Source: Chlorops oryzae (taxonomy: Eukaryota > Arthropoda > Insecta > Diptera > Chloropidae). From it: DNA of 64,000 nucleotides. The notes under the pieces are model-generated. The model was not told the origin of the DNA. It ran no database searches and saw only the letters and a program-made list of their open reading frames with translations. Positions 12,486-26,400 of this stretch are shown here, piece after piece. The translations under genes and the position numbers were made by a program. Position 1 is the stretch's first letter, and each line of letters starts with the position of its first letter. The stretch spans positions 17,883,485 to 17,947,484 of the forward strand of contig CM035807.1 of assembly GCA_020466095.1 (NCBI GenBank), given 5' to 3'.

Positions 12486-13690
12486 TTTCAAAATTTCCAT
12501 GCCGAATTTCATTGCTCTAGGGCAATTCCTGCTTATATTGGCCAAGAAATGTATGGAGTCGATCCACTGTGTGGCGTTTTCCTCTTTTTTTTTCCTCAGA
12601 AACCTTATATCGGTTCGTATGCATTGAAGGCTTTAAAAAATTCAACTAGATTCAGAAAAAGTCTCTTTTATATCAGAAAAGTACCAGGTACCCTCGAGAC
12701 AAAACATAAACACAAATCCACAGCCTAAAAAAAAAAGTCTCTTCAATTTCCCCGACTATCCTAAACAGCTCGAAAAATCCCCTTAAAGCCGGTAAAAGGT
12801 ACTGAATTCAATAAACAAAAAACCAAAAAAAAAAAAAGCAAATAATACAAAAAGTACTTTAGAGAAATGGATTGCATATCGAGTTCACTTGAACCCGGCC
12901 ATATAATGTATCAAACCAATGCCATTAAAAACCAACTCCGACAAATAAAGGACTTTCGATAGACATTAAGCGAAGACACATGATGCGAATAACGTCGTTC
13001 GATTGCATTATTATACAAAAACGATTCTCGGAACTCCAACCTTCCCTAACCCCGCCTTCGTCCCCACACCCACTTAACGCGTTTATATCCCTCCAAACTA
13101 ATACCGCGAAAACCGCAATCCACGAATGGAATATACTTAAACGGAGCATTTGAATGATTTCGAGTGGAAGTAAAATTTCTCGCATTAATTTTAACATCGT
13201 ACTCCATACCGAAACCAGGTAGGTATGCTGTACTACTTCGACTGCCTTCAATTCGATGGAACGTGTTAACTGGAGTATTCAGCAATTGTAAGCACTCGAA
13301 TATGTAATGGGGAGGCGAAACAAAGGAACAAAAAATGTGCCACTAAATGAATAAAAACTGAAAGTACGAAAATTACGAAAGAAGTACGAAAAGGGAATGT
13401 GCGTAATACTACCATGGGAGCCACATCACCACAGTTTAGTGGGTCCTTTTTCCTTTTTTTTTCCACTTACTTTTTTTAAATTTACTTCCCCCATCAACGT
13501 GTCTCTTGACAAAAAAGAAAATGAGAACTGACTGAAGCTCGGCAAACATTTTTTGCCAGAAAATTCATTGCAGCATTTTTATCGCTTTGACGTCATTTTT
13601 CTTTGAGGACTTCGTTTGTATTGCGATTTTCGGTCAAAGGACCTACTGAACAAATCACCCATTTTCATGCGATTGCTGCAAATTTTTTTC
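12486..13690. other. Intergenic, no gene recognised
   Basis: Overlapping minus-strand frames at 12925-13466 and a plus-strand frame at 12474-12728 lack recognisable domains and are not joined by convincing splice sites. I do not support a gene here. Confidence 0.4.
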
Positions 13691-13768
13691 TCACACTCTA
13701 GATCTCTTTTGCTCTGCCTCTCTAACTTTTTCTTTCCCTCCCTCCCTCTCTTTCCCCCTATTTCTCTC

Positions 13769-13817
<49 letters not shown>

Positions 13818-14505
13818 GTCACTTTTTCCCTCACTAAGCCCTATCCTTCGTCATGGATGTTTGTTTTATTTATTTATTTTTTAGCAGCCTCGAAATGTAG
13901 ACTCCTCTCTATCTATCCATATCTCTACCTATATCTCTATCTATCCCTTTATCTCTTTATCTATCTTCTATCTATCTATTTATCATTATCTATTTACCAT
14001 TATCCCTATCTCTCTTTCTGTATCTCTCTATATCTCTCTCTATTTCCCTTTCTACCTCTCTACATATCTCTCTGTCTTTTTACCACTCTATTTATCTCTC
14101 TATCGATCTCTCTCCCTAATCACATCTTAATTACTCTAATTCCATCTCTATCTATCTATCTAGCTCTACTCTCTATCTATCTACCTGTTTACTTTTACCC
14201 TTTTACCTCTTAATCCCTCCACCTCTTCAACTCCCCCTCCCCACTGCTATTTTATATCTCTAACTCTCCACCTATCCAACTCTGTATCTTTCTTTTTTCT
14301 TAAACTTCATCTCTTAACCCCTCTATCTCTTTACCACCTATATCTCTGCCTCTCTATACCGCTCTATCTCTACTACCCTTTCTCTCTATCATACCATCTC
14401 TCTACCACTCTATATCTCAATCACCCAACCTCTCCAACTCTTTATGTCACTATTCATACATCCCTCTATTTATCTATGTATCTTTTATCTATCTTATCGC
14501 TTTTA
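13691..14505 (+). repeat. Pyrimidine-rich (TC)n / (TCTA)n tract, about 800 bp
   Basis: The plus strand is almost continuously C, T and A with very few G. A (TC)n microsatellite lies near 13763-13816, followed by degenerate CTAT/TCTC arrays. The open frames here (S/L/Y-rich) are compositional. Such long strand-asymmetric tracts can form triplex (H-DNA) structures and bind GAGA-type factors. Confidence 0.9.
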
Positions 14506-15771
14506 AACTAATCGAAATGAATAAAAACCCCGAAAATAAGTTCATTGAAATAAAAAAAAAAATCCTTTTAACCCCACTTCGACGAAAATGACCCCTTTGA
14601 ATCCAAATAAAAATCAATTGAACAGATTGACATGTTTGCATTTTGGTCAAATTTTTTAACTTTTATAAAAAAAATCAAACAAAAAAAAAAAAAACTGTGA
14701 CCAACCCATGGGCTGGACACTTTTCAAAATGATTGTTCCCGTTTTCCTTGACCAAAGATTAAAAGCATCTGCCTGACCTTTTTACGACCTTCGCACCTCA
14801 TTCCCGTTCGTGCCCCAAAGCAAATATCCATACGAAACGATATTTTCCCATCAATTCATCTGCAGTCCCTCAAAGAATGAAAAAAATATGTTTCCGTGGG
14901 CTGGGTCTATAAACAACGATTATGTCCTCACCTTTTTTTTTCCGCCCCCTCAATTTCATTTCATTTTTGAAGAGGGTTGACATTGGTCTGAACGGCAATA
15001 AACTGTGTGCATTTCTTTTCAGTAAATCAAGTTAAAAAATACAAAAAAAAAAACCTTAAATAGCTTAAGTGAGTAAAGCCTAAGTTAGATATACCCAAAT
15101 ACTCTAAGATATGGGCTCGCTAATTACAATTAAGAGTTTTCGGTGGGGAAGTTTAATCCTGTTTAAATTTGTCACAGCAGATTGAGTGAAATACTCAAGC
15201 TATGTACTTACAAACTAACTTTCTGGTCGAGCGAAGGGACAATATTCTTAATTGAGAATATTTTGGGGCGTGGAAATAGGCAGGCCCTGCTCCTTTTCCT
15301 CAATCATCTTTCTTATTCGTAAAAGTGAATCTAGACTTTCAATTTGACCCTTCCGTGCGCAAGCTGTGGTAAAACATAATATGTGAGAGTGTGGGTGTGG
15401 GTGTGAGGGCGTGGTCCAGGCTATGAAGAAGGGGGTCCAATTTTTTTCTGGTTCGAAATTCAAAGTAGACTTTAGACTTATGGCCCCATTTTCAAGTTGA
15501 TTCCGTCTCAAAGGGAAGGGCATGGATTCATAAGCCCTCGTATATGTGAGCAGGAATGAACATATGCACATATATCTTATTTGTGGGCGTGGCAGTGGGT
15601 GAGTCGTCAGTTAAGGACCAAGGATTTCTTATAACTTATTTTTACTTGAATGGTAGGAGGAGGTATAGCAGGATATATATATATATATATTTGAAAATAC
15701 ATTTGTGTCTCATCCCCGTCTATATAGGAAACTACTTAAACACGCCTGTTTTCCCAAGGTTTGAAGTATTA
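14506..15771. other. Intergenic, no gene recognised
   Basis: Unique-looking AT-rich DNA with a short (TA)n run near 15675. Frames at 15248-15571 (minus) and 15556-15777 (plus) have no recognisable domain. Confidence 0.4.
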
Positions 15772-16424
15772 CAGTAGACCTCCGGTAATTCGGCAATCGT
15801 TTTGCGGGGTAGTGTTGAACTATCGAATTTGTCGGATTTTAGAGTACTGCCTAAGAACCCCTATGAATAGTCTGGAATTTTTTCCCTCCTGCGCACGGGC
15901 CTGTTTCCTAAACTTAACCACGGGATTACATATGGGGGACTTTTATGAAGTTCATACCCTCTCCGCAATACACATCCAGAAAATATTTGTCGATTTCGAA
16001 ATCAATTTCGTCAGTTATCGATTTCCATTACACCCTTAATAGTTTTTTAATGCCAAAAACACCTCCTGAAATAATCACCAGCGAAACAGCTGGTTTGAGA
16101 GCGAGGGACGTACGGAGATGTGGTATGGGAGTTTTTTTTTTCACTCTTCCCTGTGCGTCCCACGCCAGCAAACCAGATGTGTCGCTGGTGATTTGTCGCC
16201 TTATATGAACAGCGGCTTATATCCCGAATTCAAGGACACAATTTTGTTCCTAGTGTTCATAAAAATGTTCTCAACTAGTTACATCGCATCTAATATCTCT
16301 AAAACATTCATATCAAAGCATAGAAACCGGAGAATTCTCATGTTCCGCGCAATAGGAATCACGATTGTCACGCTTTTGACCAGTTAGTATTTTTAAACAG
16401 GATTCTCATACCTGGGGAATACTG
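15772..16424. mobile_element. Pogo-like element relic with TA flanks and a nested hairpin
   Basis: The left end reads CAGTAGACCTCCGGTAATTC and the reverse complement of the right end reads CAGTATTCCCCAGG, so the first 14 positions agree at about 10. TA flanks both sides (15770-15771, 16425-16426). Inside, 16074-16192 forms a strong imperfect hairpin whose arms both begin AATCACCAGCGA and later share CTGGTTTG, suggesting a second miniature element nested in it. No transposase frame remains. Confidence 0.6.
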
Positions 16425-16567
16425 TAATTCCACTCTTTTGTTAGTATAACAGATCTTACAATAGAATACCTTCTTCTTGTCAAAGCAGCCGTCCATCAAA
16501 AAGGTACTTGGTACGAAAGTAGCGCAAGAGCTTGTGTTATTACAGCACTACTGCCACCGGGGTAGAA

Positions 16568-17115
16568 ATGGTTTTATTGGATAACTCAACGGTAAATAAA
16601 AGAAATTTCATTCAAAGCTTCTCAATACATCATCTCCCATTCGTCTGTAGTTTATCATTCGTTTGGAAAAGCTTGCAAATGCAGCAAAAAAGGATTCCTC
16701 ATTCACGGTGACATTTAAACGTTGTAAGTGAAACTTCTTCTCACATGTTAAACAAGGTTGCCAGACTACATAAAAGACTTGCTACGAATTATTTCAATAA
16801 ATATTTGATAACGTTTAATTTTTAACAGTCGATGGACACAATAAGCCAAAACCCAGAGAGGAAAGACCACCACTGCCGCCACCAGAGGTTTATTCATGCC
16901 TAATGCGAGCGCAGCATAAATCAAAAAAGGTTAGAATTCATTCCTATAATTCGTAAAACCAATGCTAAAAGATTCTTTTTCAGATTTCTACTATAGTACA
17001 ACAAGACGATGTACCAAAAATGATGAGCATGTATGCACAATTTATGAAAAGCAATATGGATGGCCTGAAGCGTGTGAAAAAAGTGAAATCCAAGACGAAG
17101 TCAGCAAAGGGATAA
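16568..17115 (+). CDS. Srp14: Signal recognition particle 14-kDa subunit (SRP14)
   Basis: Four exons join in frame: 16568-16591, 16651-16723, 16829-16929 and 16984-17115, giving 109 residues, the usual family length. The protein starts MVLLDNSTFIIRLEKL, has the TVTFKRFDG..KPKP segment typical of SRP14, and near the end AQFMKSNMDGLKRVKK, matching the conserved 'N-M-D-G-L-K' helix, followed by a short lysine-rich tail. SRP14 pairs with SRP9 to bind the Alu domain of SRP RNA and slow translation while the ribosome docks at the ER. Every exon is too short to show as a long open frame; all splice sites are GT-AG and the phases agree. The basic tail is shorter than the extended alanine-rich tail of primates. 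It is convergent with Dicer-1. Identification is firm. Confidence 0.93.
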
Positions 17116-17701
17116 AGGGTTATAATTAATTTTCGATTGTTCCGTAGATATTATTATTCCAATTGAATACATTTTTTTAAAGGAATTTAAATTCATAGTA
17201 TTTTTATATACAAAAAATGTATCATTTGCTTGCAGCACTTTCTGATCCTTTGGTCATACCAAATGTAGTCTATTTTGCATTTCTTTAGATTTTATAGATT
17301 CACTGTGGACACACCCTTTTTCACATAGGCTTGGATAGAAATTGCAACTTAATTGTATCAGCCCAATTCGTGAATTCGTCATATGATCCTAATAACCACA
17401 CTCCTGACAGTACGCTTTACAATTTGTACGCAGAAGATGCCCATCTTTACATTGTGCATTGTTTACATAGTTCCTCAGTTGAAAGATTATTGAATAAATT
17501 GTTGATTTACATATGCACAATTAAGAAATTTATTTTCACTATATTGAGAGCAAACTTATTATTTAAATACCTATATTAAATAGAAAAATTCCCAGTTATT
17601 TAACTACTAGAAAGAAAAAAAAAATTATGAAGTTATGAAATAACATTTTCACAGGAAAACGCTGTTGTTATGGAATATGCTTTTCTATGTCTCTATTGGG
17701 G
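17116..17701. other. Convergent 3' region of Srp14 and Dicer-1
   Basis: The 586 bp between the two stop codons should hold both 3' untranslated regions. A minus-strand AATAAA lies near 17529-17534, suitable for Dicer-1. A short plus frame (17331-17579) has no recognisable features. Confidence 0.5.
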
Positions 17702-20467
17702 CTAGTCTTTCTTTGAAATAAGTCCTTGTTTTCTTAATTGACGTAGCGCACATTTTGCTGCTGTACATTTGGCAATTCGATAATTGCGACCAATGCCTCG
17801 GAATGTACCCTTACAAAAAACATCAACTGTTACACGAACTCGACGTCCATCAGCTAATTTTTCCGGTTTTCTAAAAAAAAAAAAAATAATAAAATTGAAG
17901 CAGATCATTTTTTAAAGTTATAATTTGAAGAGAAGGGAGAATAATATGCGCCTTACCCAAATTTGGCAGTCTCAGGTTCTAACTCCAAAAGTTGTCGTAT
18001 TGGTGACTTTGGCACAGAACTGCTGAATTGTTCGATTTCTGGTTTCATCATATTGCTATACACTTTCCAAACAGTATCTAACGACATGCCAGAGTCTAAG
18101 AAAATCGCTCCAGCAACAGATTCGAAGACATCGCCCAATGCTTTTGGAACTTCAACATCTTCAGCATCATCACATTCTTCTTCGGAAAGTAGATAATACT
18201 GGAAAAATATGATATAATATATATATTAATGAAAAATTATGTTACAATTGCTATCTTAGTCCTCCGATTCTTACCTCTTCACTAATGCTGTGACCATTTT
18301 CATTTTGTATGCGCACAAAACGATCGATCACTTCATTCAAGGCAGGTGATAAATGCCGAAAGTATTTATGGAAACCATGCCGAACAGCTAGTGAAGCGAA
18401 TATTGTATTATTTACCAAAGCGGATCGTAAATCGGTCAACGCTCCCGGTGAATGTTGCCAAGGATCTTCATATAAATGACGTGTTATAAGATAATCGAGC
18501 ACGGCATCGCCCAAAAACTCTAAACGTTGATAGCAATCGGTCAGACGATTTGGTGAATAGCTAGCATGGGTCATAGCTTGAAGTAGGTACGAACGATCGT
18601 GAAATTTATAGCCTAAAGTTCTTTCGAATTCATCGAATCCTTCTAGCATGGCATCAAGCTCCTTTTCCGCATTCGGTGCATAGCGTAGCAATGGACTCTT
18701 TGGAGGTGTCCAATCTTCAAAAATTATAATCATATCTTTATCTGGTTTCATGCTACCTGGAACACGTAGAGCATTTGGATTGTAAGGTACACGTTTATAT
18801 GGTAGAACTCGTATACCAAGCCATGCCATAAATAAAAGTGCACCACGTGGTCCACATTCAATAAGGTAAGCACCGATTAATGCTTCAACACAATCGGCAA
18901 TGGATTTATCTGCAATGAAAACATATTGAATTAGAAATTTACAATTTTTTTTTTTTTGGGTTTTATATTTAAGATCATTTTTTTTTTTTACCAGGAATGC
19001 TATGTTGTGTTACTAGATTGTATGGTATGAAGCATGTAAAATCTCCATTCTCTCCGTTATCATTTAAGATGCTACCATTCTGCGCTTCATCCAAACTTGA
19101 TTCATCGCAATTCATGTCCTAAAGAGAGAGAGAATGCGATTGTTAAATTATTAATTTGAATAAAGAGAAAGATATAGAATATCCAAGTTGATTGACGATA
19201 GATAGACAGTTGATAGATGTTCACCTCACTGAATAACCCCAACTTATCCGCCTTTTCCCTTACTAGCTCACATATCTCTGTGCTCGTCAATTTTTTTATA
19301 TTCGGCAGGTCGACCAATTTCCAATGATGAGGTGGAATCTGTAAATTTTCAATAATAATATAAATGATTAAATTAAAATAAGTACTTTTTAACTAACCTT
19401 TGCCTCTATGAGAGCCTTTTCGAGTTCCTTTGGCACATAATAACATGGCGGAAGCCAATTGTCATGGGGTTCGAACTTCGTTGCAATCATGTACTCTCCA
19501 AGTTTTTTTCGACGTCCCAATCGATAAAGATTGAGATTAGCAACCTGTTTCGAACGTAGATGACTCAATTTACCCTCGTGTACATTTTCGTACGTGATAT
19601 ACAAATATGTTGTTATGGCGTACTTGAGAAATGAGTCTCCAATTGTCTCAAGACGTTCTAGATTAATGCCATCATTGGCATTGGACATTGTCAATCCTTG
19701 CAATATAATACTTGGACTTGGACCAGGATGACCAGTCAGATCGGGTTGATAATCAAAGCTAAACTCATTCGTTCTGATATTGTTCTGATGAGAGTGATTG
19801 GATTTTATAGATGAAATCGGTTCATTTTTTGGCTTCGATTGAAAGTTTAATTTTATACGTTTGCTCAATTCCTTGTGACAATTGCTTTCCGTTTCGATTA
19901 TCATATTTTCTTTGTCATTAAAATTATCAAAGATATCACCAGTTCCGATTATGGTAAACATCTCATCCGTATTCTCTTTTACATATTTTAAATTAAGCAT
20001 ACTCATATTGTCTATTGTTAAGGTGTTATTGTTCGTTTGCAGCAGCGTTAGTAGTTCCAATTTATTTACATATGGTAAAAGCTTTGCGAACGCTTCCACG
20101 ACTGCACATAATGGCGTACTGTCTAACATTTTCGTTACATTTCCGTCCTTTCGATGCAGATTCAAAGTTTCGTCATATTTTACTAGCATTCCGGAGCGAT
20201 TGATATCGTCTTTAAGTACTTTCGTTGAAACCAAAAATTGTGCAACTGATAATTTTAGTTGCTCCTGTATTTCATCCTTTAAATTGGCAAAATTATATCC
20301 GACCTGCAGATTTTTCGTTTGTTGATAGATACGTTCGTTAGCTGTTGTTGCTTGTATTATTGATAATTGCTTTTGACGCTGTTCAATTTCAGCAGCAGTT
20401 TCATAGCTTTCAGCTTCATTTTTCGACGTGAACGCAATATGATATGGCCCGACGAAAGCATCGTCTG

Positions 20468-20498
<31 letters not shown>

Positions 20499-23400
20499 GT
20501 CATCATCGACACTATCATAGCTTGATGCAATCGAATCGTCAGAGCCGTAATAACTAAAGGAATGCTTACGAATATTCGCTGATCTTGTTCGATAGCTATT
20601 ATTAACATTGTTAGCAGCTGTTGAAGTTGACGGTCTTATACCATTTGGACGATTGCCAAATTCAGTATCCTTAATATCCCAGAATGTTGGAGAACCGTAA
20701 CGTGTTTGTTGATCACCTATTAATTTTGTTTTTAAAATGCATTTAAGATCTATCATCTGGAAAAATATTTCAAACTTACAGAAGCTAACATTTGATGGTA
20801 AGTACTTCATAAATTCTTCATCATCGTCATCGGTAATATCTGATCTACTATTCAGTTCTATATCATCGGCCATTTCGTTCGACCATGTACCGATTTCAAT
20901 GAAGTTATCCTGTGCAAAAGAAAAGAAAAAATATGATCAATTGACGTGTTGAACGATCACCAATACCTCTACTTACCTGTAATTTCTTTTCACCCTCCAT
21001 ACATATTTCGTTGGCACTTTTCATGACCTTCGATGCTGTAGCCTGTTCATTCTCATCGTCGCTTTGATTTTCCAATTGTTTCATTGATTTTGACATCTTA
21101 CTTTTCTCGCTATTTATTTTTTTCGAATCAACGTTATTTGTTTCGTTTTGTTGTTGTTGTTGATTCTCTTTTGATTTCTTAAGAACTTCAGAGAAACTCC
21201 ATCCAAAATCCAACGTTGGCCATTCAAAATCTTCATTGATTTCTTGTTTACCCAATGCAATATCGGCCGAGACCTTCTTACGTATATCATCGGCCAAGAG
21301 TAAACCGTTAATGCGATACAAAATACATGGTAGACAAACTGCTGTACGCCATAACGATGCCGGAAATGGATGTACGGTACATAATTCGGGTACTAGAATT
21401 TGCTTTTGTTCCAGATTTTCACGTTTAGCACGTTTCGTCTCCTCAGAGCTCGTTGGCAATGCCACACCTTTTCGATTGACATAACGAGGTGTTAAAAAAT
21501 TCAAACGTGCACTCGTATGATCAACATCGAGCAATGGTTGCTTCACATTTTGTATGACGAGGTCATATTTTACAAAATAATAATGTTTAAACGTATTATA
21601 ATTTTCGCCGGGAAAGCAACTTAATGGCGATAATTGTGGACAGATTTCAGCGACATAGAAATACTGTGGTTGATCTTGATTTCTGTACCATGGCATTACG
21701 ACGGCATCTATAAATTTATTCGCATCGAATTCAAGTGCTTTGCGATCGTCCTCTGGAACTGCTATTGGCATCATGCTGGAATTTTTCTCAATCAATTCTA
21801 AAAATTGCCAATCAATAACTTTCCCATTTTGGGTCTTAACTGTTGGGACAATGAAGATACAATTTTCTGTTGACTCGGGATCAAAGATCATAAGGAACTT
21901 CTGAAGTCTTAAAACATTTGTGAACGTATAATTTACGAATGTATTGATGCAGCGTATTTGGGTTTCGGTTAGTAAAATTTTTTCCTTCGCAAGATCGATA
22001 GACACTTTAACTTCTCCCGAACGTGTGAAAATCGGAAAGGAACTGACTTTTGGTATTCGGTTTAGTGTTAGTATACCGAAACCCTGTTGTGCCTCTTCAG
22101 GTGGATAGATTTTCCTCCCTCGCGTATTTTGTTCCTCTGGTATTGGACATTCAAGTGTTAAATCGATTAGATATAAGTAACATGGCACACCGGCTGTAGG
22201 ACGGCAATTACAGAACTCTGAAGCAATCTAAAAAAAAAAAAAAAGAAATTAAATGAATTTACACTTGATATAAGAATTGATTCTAAAAATAAACAAAAAA
22301 TTGTTTACCCTTTTGTAATAATATTGACGACGTTTCGTTGTCCCCGGACGTGGCTCAGAATTTTCATGGACAATTTTTTCATCTTCTTCTTCTAATTCGA
22401 AACTTTCCCAATCCGCTTCGATTGCTCGGAAGCCTTCTTTACCAATTGGCTGTAAATTATCATCCAATTCACCCATTTTATGTAATTCAATACATGCTTG
22501 AAATGCAGCCATTCGCCTTGCTAATACGTTGCTCGACATCGGAAGTCCCTTAAATTAAAATAAAATCATTGAAATTGATAATTAATCAAACGAAATTTTT
22601 TTCACATCATAGTAGAACTTACCACAATATCATATTTTAAAGGAGAATTGATAGGGAGTCTTAATGTATATTGAAACATTTCGGTACCATTTCGTATGGT
22701 CTTTGCACAACGCCATAGAGCAGTCAGTTTTGTAAAAGTATCACTTGGAAGCTTCGAACAGTATTTATTAATCAATGCAATGGATGTACTCAGGTCTACC
22801 GATGCGCTAGTTAATAGATGTGTTTGTGGCTTATAAGGTTCTATGCATATTGTGTATTTATCCGCTAAATGGTGTTCGCTTTCCGGTGGCTCCGAATTCG
22901 AACATTTTTGTAAAAGCATCTTGTGAACATGTAAAAGAGTTTTAATTAATTTTTTTTTTTTTTTTTTTTTACTTCAAGTAAAGTATATGTACAATCGAAT
23001 AAGACTTTCAAAACGTTCACTATTGGAATCTTTTATACAAAAAAGCTTTCTTGCTGTAGCCTGATTTTTTTTTTTCATTTCGAATCAAGAGTTCCTGCGT
23101 TTTCCCTTCACCATTCCAATAAAATTTTAACGGGTTTCAGGAGCTCAAAAATTCAAGTAATATAAAGTTGAAGTAGATATATAGGTCAGGCTAAAGTTGT
23201 ATGGAAACAATACAAGATCAAGATTATATATGTAAAGATTTTATATAATTTTTTTTTTATATATATACAGGCAGACCTGGGGGTAGTGCACTAAATTTTT
23301 AGTGATTCACATTTTTAACTAAATCCCAATCTAGTGGTAGTGGAGCTAGTGGGTTTTAATAAAAAAAAATTTGAGTGCAAGAAACCCGACGTGTCAGTTT

Positions 23401-26400
23401 CACTATTATTTTTTGTGGTAGTGAAACAAAACTTCAACTACAAGCCTAGTGGTAGTGAAGTTGAAAAATTTCCACTAAAATAAAATTAGTGCTTAAACAT
23501 TTTTTTCCACTCAAAATTTAAATAACTAGTGGAAAATCAAACTGTTCCACTAAATTATTTTCAGTAAGTTTTGAGCGATAAAAATTTTGAAAGATTAGTT
23601 TGAATGAAGGCTAATAATTTGAATTAATTTTGTACTTTGAATAAATATTATAAAATACAATCTATCTGCATATCATTTAAAGGTGCCAGCAGAAACACCA
23701 GCAGCACATCGAATATTCAACATTTCCTGCCAGCCATGTGTGAATGATTGTCATAGTGCCAGTGTATTCTGGCATGCCCGTTGCCAGTTTTATTCTTTTT
23801 CAAACTCGTGATTGAATGTGTGTTTAATATATTCAAAATATATTTTTTTCTTATTTAGTGGAGATATTTTGTTAGCCACTAATTTTTCAACAACAAAATT
23901 TGATTTGGAAAAAATAAAAAAAAAATTTTTTTTTAATTTAGTGGGGATATTCTTACAGCCACTAGTAAAAGCTTAAGTCAGAAACATTTTCACTTCCACT
24001 ACAGAGAATTTAGTGTAAATTTCCTTACATTCACTATTTTACTACTGAAAATAGTGGAAGAGAATTAAAATTCACTACGAATTAGTGGAACCGAATATTT
24101 TAAAGTTTCACTCATTAAAGAACTAGTGGGGCTGAAAATTTAGTTCACTACCCCCAGGTCTGTATACAGCCCACTTTTAAATGAGCCTTTGGGAGTTTCG
24201 TTTCTTTTCTCCCTATCTCTGTTATGAACTCAAAAATCGCGATTTCGACAGCAATCTCTATTCGCTTGAAGAGAATTTCCCAAGTTATTATTAAAAGAAA
24301 TTCATTTTTGTAATCGTTTTTTTTTTTTTTTTGGTTTTGTAAGCCTTTAAGAATTGTTTATGGATACCAAATTAATTGCATACCTTTTCAATTTCCCGAT
24401 ACTGCGCTAATTGATCAACAATTTCATTTGTTGCACTGATCATTCCATTTAATTTTAAATCCAGCAAGTCATCCTTCAAAATCTCTAAATCAGAATCTTG
24501 CACACAACACTTGAACTGACGGTCTTTTTTATCCTTCAAAGCTCTAGGAGATTCTTCAGCGTTACTACTTATAGATGTAAGGGAATTGTTCGCCATTGAC
24601 TTTTTCGCTGATGAAATGCTTATCGCTGAGATACTTGTATTATTGAGCTGTGCTATAAGTTCATTTACATCGACGATTTCGAAATAAACATCTTCGTTGT
24701 GCGAAGTTTTGCTTGAATCTTGAATTGATGTTTCCAAAATAGTGCTATTTATATCAGCGAGACCATTTGACAGGGACGAATCATCGAGGATTTCAGTGAG
24801 AGTAACTCCATTTTCATCATTGCTATTTTCTATATGCTCGATTGCAGGCAGTTCTTGATATCGTTTTAAATCACTTTGCATCGGTGGTTTATGAGTTATA
24901 ACCTCTGGATTTAATATTCGTACTATGCCCTTTGTTGAGCCAACATTATTATAGCTTTTTGAAGAATCATTCTCATCGAAATCGCCATCGCCATCGCCGC
25001 TTTCATCATTTGAATCGGAATCGAGAGCAGAATTCTGACTATCATTTAAATCACATAAGAACTTATGAGTACGCTGATTAATCTGATCATGCATGCATTC
25101 AATACTGGAAGACATATCAAATTTGGGTGCAACTAATATTATATGATATGCAGGTGCGGCTCGCGCTCGTCCTTTACATTGAACATAACTTCGATATGTC
25201 GTCGGTGGATCCCAACGGACAACTAAATTACATTTCGGTAAATCGATTCCCTCTTCGAGCACGGTCGTACCAATTAGAACATTACAATCGTGCATACGAA
25301 AACGTTTAAGTACCTCCTCTTGCCGGCGATGTTCGAGTTCGGCTTCTTTTGGTTCATTTTGCGTATCAGCAACGCGATCCGTTGTGAATTGACATTTAAG
25401 GAACTTTAAATCGGCATCATGTCTACTCATTTCGGCTAATAATTCGAAAAGTACACGTGCCGTATAATTGCAATTGCAAAAAATAATACCACATAACGTA
25501 TCCAGGCCATCACCGTCGCCACCGCGCATTTGTCGTCTTGTGAATGGTCGACGCTTTGTACGTCCTTGCGCCGAACTATTCCGACGGCCATGATTATTCG
25601 TAGTAGTATGACTCGTATTTACAGAATTATTTATAGCTATTCCATCTTTTTCAGTCTTTGGTAGAACTTTTACACAACCGTTTTGTTGTTCTTTGTTAAA
25701 ATCTTCATTTGGCTTTAAAATTGCATCCAAATTCTCAACGATCGAGCGTGATTCTAGCTGCTGTCTCGTTGCAATACTATCTACATTTTGGCAACCATAT
25801 TCGAGTGTGCGTGTTATTTTCTGAAAGTCCAATTTCTCTAGATCCTGACTGAGTTTTTGTATTGTTTCATTATCACTTGTGAATTCTTCCGGTTTAAATA
25901 AACGTAAAATTTCCAAAAGACGTAAAACTTTCGGACTCGAATAGCGTTCGACTAGTTCTTTATGATTATTAAATTTTCGGAAATTTTGCTCACAAATCGC
26001 ACGTATTTCCACAAGTGCAGTATTAACCAGACACAAGAGAATATAATGACGTTCATGCGGTGTTTTGATTTTCTGCTTCTCAATGCGATGAAACATATTT
26101 AGAGCTACTCGATCGGCACACCAGGGTCCCATTTCATGTAAGACTGTCAGCATGATATCTATAAATTCTAGTGGTTCCTTCTTGGGATCGGGTATATCTT
26201 CATTCAATGGACAAAGGAAATTGTAAAATATTTTTTTTTTTTTTAATTAAATAATTTGAGTCATTTCTTAGGCTTACCTTTAAGTTCCTCGAGAAACTCA
26301 TCAGTGCTATAAATTTCGAAAGGATCATAACGATGATCCTTGAGGAATGCTTTTCGTGTACAAATTATATTTTCCAAAATAGCGGTAAGCTCATCCTTTT

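Noticed and set aside
12925..13466. Overlapping minus-strand frames as a gene
   Set aside because: No recognisable domain, no convincing splice sites, and three frames overlap in the same stretch.
13616..14213. Ser/Leu/Tyr-rich open frames of 73 and 118 codons
   Set aside because: They lie inside the TC/TCTA simple-repeat tract; frames stay open because stop codons cannot be built from these units.
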